In this document: positions 32,320 to 38,373 of the stretch, in pieces
Layout of the letters: each line of letters opens with the position of its first letter
Position numbering within the stretch: position 1 is the first letter of the stretch
Assembly: GCA_018623655.1 (NCBI GenBank)
Contig: JAAZVG010000001.1
Location: forward strand, 1-38,373
Reading direction: 5' to 3'
DNA: 38,373 bases
Source of the DNA: Flavobacteriaceae bacterium
GTDB taxonomy: Bacteria > Bacteroidota > Bacteroidia > Flavobacteriales > Flavobacteriaceae
Translations under genes and position numbers: made by a program
The notes under the pieces: model-generated
Databases searched by the model: none
What the model was told of the DNA's origin: nothing
What the model saw: only the letters and a program-made list of their open reading frames with translations

Positions 32320-33905
32320 AAGTCCCATTCGATAACAACAAACTTGCCTTGAATCGTATTTGATTCTTCAATTAGTTTCTCTATTAGGGATTGACCCAAT
32401 TGATTATAGAAAGAAGAGAAGTTTTCGATACGCTCTTGATGAGTACCTAGTGGCCTAACTAGGTCATACAAGAGAGATACCCTCGAGACATGGTCAGACA
32501 AAACTCGTTTTTGAGCTTTAAGCAAACGTTTTTCAAGTTTATACAATCCCTTTTTCTGCTTCTTTTCTTGCGCATTAACAGCTCCTTCAAAACTCTTATC
32601 AGTATCTGTGGCAATTTTGCGAAGTCGATTGAACTGTTCATCAAGGTTAGAATGAGCAGATGTAAAATCCAAATCAATATTTGATACTCTACGAATCTCA
32701 AAATTGATCAGTGCATCTTTTGACTTGAAAAAATGAATCCAATTAAGATTTAATGCCTCGCACTTCTTCGCTGTTTTATGATCGACCAATAAGAATGAAT
32801 TTCTCGCTATAAGTATAGGAAATCGAAGGTTGACTGTCTCAAAAATAGGCTTTAACTGAAGCCAATACGAGAGCTCCGCGCCCCCACCAATATAGGCCAG
32901 GTTTGGGAGTATTTTCTCTTGATAAAGCGGACGCAACAATACGTTGGGCGATATATTTTCAGGATGAGACTCAACCTCAGCAAAGAGTTCACTCTTGCTC
33001 CAGCAGATGCTACGGTCAGCTAAAGCATACTGATCAGATCCGTCTTTAACGATTCTGGTGCGTTTATTTTTCTCTAAATAAAACAAATTGATTTCTCGAG
33101 GATTGACCTGAATTGAGTACCCATTTGCTTCAAGTTTAGAATTTTGACTTGCTACGAGATTAGCCGAAAAATCTCCTTCTAATTCTTTCATCCATAAATC
33201 GGCGGCTAAACCTTTGAGCTCTCTACAGTCTGCATCAATAACTATTAATCCCTTATCACCAAAAAGACGATGTGCTAATTTTCTAGTGGCTTCTGCTAAG
33301 GATTTTTCTTTGTAAGCATCTTTCAACAATTCTTTCAACTCATCACTAAATGATGCTACATCGTGTTGTCGTTTTAAGGCATTTAATACCTTGTCAATCC
33401 CTTCTGTAGAAAAACGTCCAACTGCACCTCCTTGTTCACTTTCCCATACAAATTTCTTGCCTTTACTGTAGAAATGATTGATCTCGATAAAGTCGTGATC
33501 TTCGGTGGCCATCCAATAAACAGGAATAAAGTGACACTTTGGAAATTGGGAATTCAAATATTCACTTAAGGAAATCGTATGTGCAATTTTATAAAGAAAA
33601 TATAGCGGTCCGGTTGCTAAATTTAGTTGATGACCGGTAGTAATCGTGTAGGTATTCTCTTGGGTTAAGGATGCTATTTGATTTAAAACTAAATCACTGG
33701 AAAAATCTTGATATTGTCGTTTCAGACTTTTCACTAAAACCTCACGATGCGACATCGGAAACTGAAAATTTTCGATTTGTTTGCGAAAGCCTTCAAGATT
33801 TGCACGCTCTCCATAGAATTCTGACGAAAGTTCTCCTGTTAAATAGTCTTTCACTAAAGAATTATGAAAGGGAATATCTGTAAAGTCAAATGCAGTCTTA
33901 GTCAT
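32316..33905 (-). CDS. bshC: Bacillithiol biosynthesis cysteine-adding enzyme BshC
   Basis: Proposed to join cysteine to glucosaminyl-malate in the last step of bacillithiol synthesis. The 529 residues match the family length and show ITTGHQLNLATGPLYFLYK (88-106), CHFIPVYWMATEDHDFIEI, FGDKGLIVIDAD, LRPLYQEKILPNLAYIGGGAE (in pieces) and a C-terminal coiled coil (about 420-465) with many Lys and Leu. bshA and bshB are not in the window. Bacillithiol genes occur in many Bacteroidota as well as Firmicutes. A TATCTTTA box lies about 21 bases before the ATG at 33905. Confidence 0.95.
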   Translation of the reverse strand: MTKTAFDFTDIPFHNSLVKDYLTGELSSEFYGERANLEGFRKQIENFQFPMSHREVLVKSLKRQYQDFSSDLVLNQIASLTQENTYTITTGHQLNLATGPLYFLYKIAHTISLSEYLNSQFPKCHFIPVYWMATEDHDFIEINHFYSKGKKFVWESEQGGAVGRFSTEGIDKVLNALKRQHDVASFSDELKELLKDAYKEKSLAEATRKLAHRLFGDKGLIVIDADCRELKGLAADLWMKELEGDFSANLVASQNSKLEANGYSIQVNPREINLFYLEKNKRTRIVKDGSDQYALADRSICWSKSELFAEVESHPENISPNVLLRPLYQEKILPNLAYIGGGAELSYWLQLKPIFETVNLRFPILIARNSFLLVDHKTAKKCEALNLNWIHFFKSKDALINFEIRRVSNIDLDFTSAHSNLDEQFNRLRKIATDTDKSFEGAVNAQEKKQKKGLYKLEKRLLKAQKRVLSDHVSRVSLLYDLVRPLGTHQERIENFSSFYNQLGQSLIEKLIEESNTIQGKFVVIEWDF

Positions 33906-33978
33906 AAAGATCCTAACTGTGAAAAGTAAAGATACGGACTAATTTTCGTAGCTTTTCGCTCTCTAAATTGATTTAAAA

Positions 33979-36405
33979 ATGTTTAAAAACCTCTTCGCTC
34001 TTTTAGGAGTTGTAACCTTCTCCTTCGGACAGATACAATCACCAGCAGAATTCTTGGGATACGAGTTGGGAGATTCATTCACTAGACATCACAAGGTGGT
34101 AGAATACTACCAGCAACTCGCTGCAGCAGACCCAGATCGAGTCGTGCTTGAAAAATATGGTGAAACCAATGAGGGAAGACCGCTCTACCTCGTCTTTCTA
34201 GGAAGTAAGAATAGTATTTCAAATCGTGAGCAGATACGAGTGAATCACCTAAAAACCTTAGTCGGCGAATCTACAGAAGATTATTCTATTGTTTGGCTTA
34301 GCTATAATGTTCATGGGAATGAAAGTGTGAGTACTGAAGCTTCGATGAAAACAGCTTTTGAATTACTAACCGAAAAAAGTCATTTTTTAGATAACACTTT
34401 GGTGATTATCGATCCATGTATTAATCCAGATGGAAGAGATCGATATGTTAACTGGTACAACCAAACTAAAAATAAAAGAATTCAGCCTGACCCAAATAGT
34501 GCTGAACACTTTGAACCTTGGCATTCCGGTAGAACGAATCATTATGTATTTGATTTGAATCGCGACTGGGTATGGATGACTCAAGTAGAAAGTAAGGCTA
34601 GACTACCGCTATATCAGAAGTGGCAACCACAGATTCATGTGGATTTTCACGAACAAGGAGTAAATCAGCCTTATTATTTCGCACCAGCAGCAGAACCATT
34701 ACACGAGGTAATCACTGATTTTCAGAAACAATTTCAAGATGAAATTGGTCGAAATCACGCCAAATATTTCGACGCTAATGGCTGGTTATATTTTACCAAA
34801 GAGCGTTTCGATTTGTTGTATCCAAGTTACGGAGACACCTACCCTACCTTTCACGGAGCCATAGGAATGACTTACGAACAAGGAGGGAGCGGAAGAGCTG
34901 GGCTTGCGATTAGAAATAGTGAAGGTAATCTTCTCACTCTAAAAGACCGCATAGAACATCACTTTACTACTGGGATTTCTACCGTAGAAATGGCTTCAAA
35001 AAATGGAGAACGTCTTCAGAGAGAAATGGCCAACTTCGTACAAGAAGGTTTAGACGATCCAAAAACTTATATCCTGAGCGGAAATACAGACAACCTTAAG
35101 GCGCTTACTCAATTGCTTGATAAACACCAAATCAATTACGGCCAAGGAAAGGGAAGCTTGGTTAGTGGGTATGATTACCGATCTCAAACTCAAAAGCGCA
35201 TTAAGGCAGATGAGAATAGTTTAATCATCCCTGCAGGTCAAACCAAAAACAAACTAATTCAAGTTTTATTGGAGCCTAGAACAAAATTAAGCGACAGTAT
35301 CACCTATGACATCACCGCTTGGTCTTTGCCATTTACCTATGATGTGAATGCCCTACTCTCGACAAAGAAGGTACCCTACAATAATGGATACTCAGTTTCT
35401 AGTATTGCGGCGATAGAAAAAGGAGCTTTTGCATACGTAATGAACTATAATGGATTTTCTAGTCTGAAGGCCCTAGCAGCTCTTTTGGATCGTGGAATGA
35501 CCGTAAGAACAAGTTATAGTGACTTTAAAATTGCCAAAAACTCCTTTCAAGCAGGCTCTAGCATTCTTTTGGCCGCAGAGAATCCAAATCTCGAAAATAC
35601 CTTGGAGCGAATCAGTCAAGAATTCGAGGTAAGTTTCAAAGCGGTTTCTACTGGTTTTGTAGATCAAGGCAAAGACTTTGGATCGCCTTCGGTAACTAAA
35701 ACAAAGGCTATAAAAATAGCCCTTTTAAAAGGCAATGGCATTTCTTCGTACAACTTTGGAGAATGGTGGCACTTCTTAGAAAATGATTTAGACTATCCAG
35801 TTAGTGTTTTAGATACCGAATACCTGGGGTACTATGATCTAGATAACTATGATGTTTTAATTATGCCAGATGGTAATTATCGCGGCTTTAACGATAACAC
35901 CTTAAACAGTATTGAAAAATGGGTTAGCGATGGGGGAAAACTCATCGCTCAGTCAGGAGCACTTAGCGCCTTAAGTCGTCAAGGCAATTTCAATATTAAA
36001 TTAAAGGATACCGAACAGCCCAGCACTGATCCGTTACTACCTTACGAATTACAAGAAAGGGAAGGAATTAAAAATTACATCACAGGAGCTGTCTTTAAAA
36101 CGAAAGTAGATTCTACCCACCCATTGGCATATGGATATGACTCAAACTACTACGGTTTGAAATTAAATTCAGAAGCCTACGAACTTCTACCTTCTGGAAA
36201 TCTTGTAAGTTTCGCAGGTGACACCGCTCCAATTGCAGGATTTGCAGGGTCTAATACGCTAGAGCCTCTATCAAATAGTCTATTTATTGGAGCAGAAAAT
36301 CACGGGAGAGGTAATGTAGTATACTTCACTGATAATCCTGTGTTTAGAGGTTTTTGGTTTGGAGCGAAGCGATTTGTAGCAAACGCACTCTTTTTTGATT
36401 TTTAA
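33979..36405 (+). CDS. Secreted M14 zinc carboxypeptidase with GATase1-like domain
   Basis: An 808-residue secreted peptidase. After a signal peptide (about 1-17) comes the M14 domain with the zinc site NVHGNES (His112, Glu115) and VDFHEQG (His224), the substrate Arg/Asn pair in LNRDW (Asn194, Arg195), INPDGRDRY, and the general base Glu300 in MTYEQGGSG. All catalytic residues are present. From about 574 to 670 a class I glutamine amidotransferase-like alpha/beta domain follows (IALLKGNGISSYNFGEWW, YDVLIMPDGNY, GGKLIAQSGAL), without the Cys nucleophile. This two-domain layout is common in Bacteroidota and the protein probably degrades peptides outside the cell. A strong terminator follows. 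Confidence 0.93.
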   Translation: MFKNLFALLGVVTFSFGQIQSPAEFLGYELGDSFTRHHKVVEYYQQLAAADPDRVVLEKYGETNEGRPLYLVFLGSKNSISNREQIRVNHLKTLVGESTEDYSIVWLSYNVHGNESVSTEASMKTAFELLTEKSHFLDNTLVIIDPCINPDGRDRYVNWYNQTKNKRIQPDPNSAEHFEPWHSGRTNHYVFDLNRDWVWMTQVESKARLPLYQKWQPQIHVDFHEQGVNQPYYFAPAAEPLHEVITDFQKQFQDEIGRNHAKYFDANGWLYFTKERFDLLYPSYGDTYPTFHGAIGMTYEQGGSGRAGLAIRNSEGNLLTLKDRIEHHFTTGISTVEMASKNGERLQREMANFVQEGLDDPKTYILSGNTDNLKALTQLLDKHQINYGQGKGSLVSGYDYRSQTQKRIKADENSLIIPAGQTKNKLIQVLLEPRTKLSDSITYDITAWSLPFTYDVNALLSTKKVPYNNGYSVSSIAAIEKGAFAYVMNYNGFSSLKALAALLDRGMTVRTSYSDFKIAKNSFQAGSSILLAAENPNLENTLERISQEFEVSFKAVSTGFVDQGKDFGSPSVTKTKAIKIALLKGNGISSYNFGEWWHFLENDLDYPVSVLDTEYLGYYDLDNYDVLIMPDGNYRGFNDNTLNSIEKWVSDGGKLIAQSGALSALSRQGNFNIKLKDTEQPSTDPLLPYELQEREGIKNYITGAVFKTKVDSTHPLAYGYDSNYYGLKLNSEAYELLPSGNLVSFAGDTAPIAGFAGSNTLEPLSNSLFIGAENHGRGNVVYFTDNPVFRGFWFGAKRFVANALFFDF

Positions 36406-36428
36406 TAGAACTTTATTTTCACAATATA

Positions 36429-36454
36429 AAAAAGGGGGGCTAGCCCCCCTTTTT
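36429..36454. terminator. Bidirectional intrinsic terminator
   Basis: AAAAAGGGGGG (36429-36439) and CCCCCCTTTTT (36444-36454) are perfect inverted repeats around CTAG. With A and T runs on both sides it can end both the + strand M14 transcript and the - strand ruvX-def-DUF5606 transcript. It is the only clear terminator at a convergent junction in the window. Confidence 0.92.
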
Positions 36455-36456
36455 AT

Positions 36457-36870
36457 TTAATCTTTCGTTTTGTCTGCCTCGAGCGCCTCTTTTAATTTTT
36501 CTGATTTGAGCAAAAGATTATACCAAGAAAGGATTTTCTTCATATCACTGGCGTAAACACGATCTTCATCATAATTCGGTAGTATCTCAAAAAAATACTC
36601 TTCTAATGCAAGCTTATCGGCTTTTGGACTTACCGAAGTTTGCGCACCCGCTTCTTTTTTGTAAATGGCCTCAAAAACCTCCGATAAAGGGACTTCTCTA
36701 TCCAGTGCATATATAGCGATCTCTGATAGAACACTCACTTTTGATCGGATTGAAACGGTTAGGCGTTTCTTGTCTTTTAACGATTGGCCTACAAATCCTC
36801 CTTTGGTTTGAGCAATTAATTCATATAGACCAGGTTTACCTCCGATTGCAATTATTTTCTCAAATGCCAT
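36457..36870 (-). CDS. DUF5606 domain protein
   Basis: A 137-residue cytoplasmic protein of unknown function. It begins MAFEKIIAIGGKPGLYELIAQTKGG, with a small beta-barrel-like start (FVGQSLKDKKRLTVS), then a helical middle (VSVLSEIAIYALDREVPLSEVFEAIYKKE) and a second helical part ending in basic and acidic residues. This matches the Bacteroidota family DUF5606, which I recall just after def, as here (three-base gap). The constant pairing with peptide deformylase suggests a translation-linked role, but that is inferred. The terminator starts two bases after its stop. Confidence 0.88.
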   Translation of the reverse strand: MAFEKIIAIGGKPGLYELIAQTKGGFVGQSLKDKKRLTVSIRSKVSVLSEIAIYALDREVPLSEVFEAIYKKEAGAQTSVSPKADKLALEEYFFEILPNYDEDRVYASDMKKILSWYNLLLKSEKLKEALEADKTKD

Positions 36871-36873
36871 TAC

Positions 36874-37461
36874 TTATCTTTTTTTAGATTGATAATATTT
36901 CATGCGATAATCTGCTTGGACTTGTCCTCGCGATATCTTTTCTAACTTCCCTTTGACTAATCTTTTCTTAAGAGACGAAAGCTTATCAGTAAATAAAATT
37001 CCTTCGATATGATCATATTCATGTTGAATGATACGAGCGGGTAATCCAAAATAATGCTCTGTATGCCACTCCATTGACTCATCTTGATATCTTATGGTTA
37101 GTTCATCCTTTCGAACTACGTCCTCACGAATATCTGGAATACTGAGGCACCCCTCTGTGAAACTCCAAGATTCCCCTGTTTCTTCAATAATGGTCGCATT
37201 AATAAATACCTTTTTAAAGGTTTTTAATACTTCACGCTCCTTATCTGTTGCATCCTCGTCCTTTGAAAAAGGTGAACCATCAATAACAAATAGCCTTATC
37301 GATTTTCCGATCTGAGGCGCAGCTAAACCAACCCCTTCAGCGTTATACATGGTTTCCCACATATCTGATATTAAAGTCTCCAAACCTTCATAATCAGTAG
37401 CGATTTCTTTCGCTTTCCGCTTTAAAACAGGATCACCGTAGGCTACAATGGGATAAATCAT
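36874..37461 (-). CDS. def: Peptide deformylase
   Basis: Removes the formyl group from the N-terminal Met of new proteins; Fe or Zn enzyme. The 195 residues carry the three family motifs: GVGLAAPQIG (43-52), EGCLSIP (103-109, metal ligand Cys105) and QHEYDHIEG (146-154, metal ligands His147 and His151, catalytic Glu148). An insertion (about 63-80, with SKDEDATDKEREVL) sits between the first and second motifs, as in other Bacteroidota PDFs. ATGA overlap with ruvX and a three-base gap to the DUF5606 gene make a three-gene operon. Confidence 0.98.
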   Translation of the reverse strand: MIYPIVAYGDPVLKRKAKEIATDYEGLETLISDMWETMYNAEGVGLAAPQIGKSIRLFVIDGSPFSKDEDATDKEREVLKTFKKVFINATIIEETGESWSFTEGCLSIPDIREDVVRKDELTIRYQDESMEWHTEHYFGLPARIIQHEYDHIEGILFTDKLSSLKKRLVKGKLEKISRGQVQADYRMKYYQSKKR

Positions 37462-37865
37462 AATATTCTTTCTAAATAAGATTGTAAAAGTATCGTTGCA
37501 CTGACACGGTCTATTAGTGTTTTATCTTGTCTTTTCTTTTTTGACATTCCAGATTGGGCGATACTCTTAGAAGCAAGTTTCGATGTGAATCGCTCATCTT
37601 GCCAAACAATCTTAAACCCAGACTTTTCAAGTTTATTCGCCATGTCTTCGATAAAACGCATCGATTCTGAACGTGTTCCATCCATTTGAGTAGCCTTACC
37701 GACAACTATGAGCGATATCTTCTCCTCCTTGTTTAACTGAATCAGCCGTTCGATTAACTGCTTAGATTCAACGGTTTCAAGGGAAGAGGCAACACCTAAA
37801 CCCATATACGCAGTGGCAATTCCTGTTCGTACAGAACCAATATCAAGTCCTAAAATTCGCTCCAA
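37458..37865 (-). CDS. ruvX: Pre-16S rRNA processing nuclease / Holliday resolvase-like YqgF
   Basis: An RNase H-fold protein of the YqgF/RuvX family that helps mature the 5' end of 16S rRNA. With the TTG at 37865 it has 135 residues: ERILGLDIGSVRTGIA with the first catalytic Asp, LIVVGKATQMDGT, WQDERFTS with the conserved Glu, and DKTLIDRVSATILLQSYL with the last Asp. The frame extends to TTG codons at 37883 and 37880, but the first lies within and the second adjoins the -7 promoter box, so 37865 is the better start and also gives the usual N-terminus. No ATG is available. Confidence 0.93.
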   Translation of the reverse strand: MERILGLDIGSVRTGIATAYMGLGVASSLETVESKQLIERLIQLNKEEKISLIVVGKATQMDGTRSESMRFIEDMANKLEKSGFKIVWQDERFTSKLASKSIAQSGMSKKKRQDKTLIDRVSATILLQSYLERIL

Positions 37866-37880
37866 TGGTGAAATTTGCAA

Positions 37881-37888
37881 CAAAAATA
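37881..37888 (-). promoter_or_regulatory. TAnnTTTG -7 box of ruvX-def-DUF5606
   Basis: On the minus strand this reads TATTTTTG, a perfect consensus match, 15 bases before the TTG at 37865. Its position argues against translation starting at 37883 or 37880. No TTTG is seen at the -33 distance. Confidence 0.5.
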
Positions 37889-37924
37889 GTTCAAATTGAA
37901 AAGTCTTATCCCTACAAGCTATCT

Positions 37925-37932
37925 TATCTTTG
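37925..37932 (+). promoter_or_regulatory. TAnnTTTG -7 box of dapD
   Basis: TATCTTTG is a perfect consensus match, 19 bases before the dapD ATG at 37952. It shares an 86-base gap with the divergent ruvX promoter. Confidence 0.5.
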
Positions 37933-37951
37933 CAACAAAATTAGTAGAATC

Positions 37952-38373
37952 ATGGAGACACTAAGACCGATCATTGAATCAGCCTGGGAGAATCGCGAGT
38001 TATTGAAAGAGCATTCTACTCAAGAAGCGATAAGAACGGTGATCACTGCGATTGATAATGGAGAGTTACGCTGTGCTGCGCCAGAGGGTGATAAGTGGGT
38101 GATTAATGAGTGGGTAAAAAAGGCTGTGGTTCTATACTTCCCAATTCAGCAAATGGAGGTACTTGAAGCGGGTATTTTCGAATATCACGATAAAATGCCT
38201 CTTAAAAGAGGGTACAAAGAAAAGGGTATCCGAATTGTACCTAATGCCGTAGTTCGCCACGGTGCATATGTCGCATCTGGGGCGATTCTAATGCCAAGTT
38301 ACGTCAATATTGGAGCCTACGTTGATAGCGGTACAATGGTTGATACTTGGGCTACGGTTGGTTCTTGTGCGCA
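37952..38373 (+). CDS. dapD: Tetrahydrodipicolinate N-succinyltransferase, 3' end outside window
   Basis: Succinylates tetrahydrodipicolinate in the succinylase branch of lysine and meso-diaminopimelate synthesis, which also feeds peptidoglycan. The ATG at 37952 opens a frame that runs to the window edge (140 codons). It begins METLRPIIESAWENRELL, contains AIDNGELRCAAPEGDKWVINEW and VLYFPIQQMEV, and enters the left-handed beta helix of hexapeptide repeats (VPNAVVRHGAYVASGAILMP, then YVNIGAYVDSGTMVDTWATVG). This N-terminal domain and the first coils are typical DapD; about the second half of the protein (usually about 270 residues in total) is missing from the window. Confidence 0.95.
   Translation, partial: METLRPIIESAWENRELLKEHSTQEAIRTVITAIDNGELRCAAPEGDKWVINEWVKKAVVLYFPIQQMEVLEAGIFEYHDKMPLKRGYKEKGIRIVPNAVVRHGAYVASGAILMPSYVNIGAYVDSGTMVDTWATVGSCA

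Noticed and set aside
37866..37883. Upstream TTG codons as the ruvX start
   Set aside because: The TTG at 37883 overlaps and the one at 37880 adjoins a perfect TAnnTTTG box, and the added residues are not part of the family N-terminus.
1..38373. tRNA, rRNA, CRISPR arrays, insertion sequences, prophage or defence genes
   Set aside because: I looked in the gaps and on both strands and saw no cloverleaf, repeat-spacer array, transposase, integrase or terminal inverted repeats; gaps are mostly below 100 bases.

Overview
The window reads as a piece of a compact, AT-rich Bacteroidota chromosome, most likely a marine Flavobacteriales (Cryomorphaceae/Schleiferiaceae-like). The evidence is the roughly 1120-residue SecA without a C-terminal zinc motif, the DUF2795-like protein just before secA, the def-DUF5606 pair, a DUF4105/Lnb-type protein, a Bacteroidota-style BshC and KpsF-TatC-LptB cluster, and TAnnTTTG promoter boxes with no clear Shine-Dalgarno sequences. 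No rRNA, tRNA, CRISPR, insertion sequence, prophage or long repeat was seen. Coding density is very high: I call 36 genes, two of them very short and one cut at each window edge. No stretch over 300 bases lacks a gene.

Layout. 1-2073 (+): the 3' part of an M23 peptidase and an exported TolB/CsgG-like unknown. 2061-5431 (-): cysteine desulfurase and RecQ. 5532-8394 (+): an overlapping run of KdsD/KpsF, TatC, an AhpD-like protein and LptB (Kdo precursor supply, Tat export, LPS transport). 8368-9039 (-): PssA. 9103-10686 (+): Lnb-like DUF4105 protein, a 41-residue ORF and a DUF2795-like protein. 10781-16823 (+): SecA, a 50-residue ORF, a lipoprotein MsrA, a polyprenyl-phosphate-type GT2 and a UPF0104 membrane protein. 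27662-16798 (-): a likely nine-gene run pyrG-yidC-mnmA-GT39-mazG-MATE-small acidic protein-PAP2-GT39. 27752-28621 (+): a Tat-signal Hyi-like TIM barrel. 31692-28580 (-): guaA and an exported type I periplasmic-binding-fold protein. 31750-32319 (+): an FMN split-barrel protein. 33905-32316 (-): bshC. 33979-36405 (+): a secreted M14 carboxypeptidase. 37865-36457 (-): ruvX-def-DUF5606. 37952-end (+): dapD, cut by the window edge.

The common theme is envelope biogenesis. SecA, YidC and TatC move proteins; LptB, KdsD, PssA, two GT39 enzymes, a GT2 and a PAP2 phosphatase concern lipids and glycans; the DUF4105 protein probably N-acylates lipoproteins, and MsrA is itself a predicted lipoprotein. The cysteine desulfurase could supply sulfur to MnmA. 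CTP and GMP synthesis, peptide deformylation, bacillithiol synthesis and DNA repair make up the rest.

I did not find a clearly new defence or mobile system. The points most worth checking are a repeated promoter layout that implies leaderless mRNAs, a terminator-like hairpin inside a 41-codon ORF, a RecQ without RQC zinc cysteines, five coding overlaps at convergent gene ends, and a possible lipid-linked sugar-transfer module at 14960-22992.
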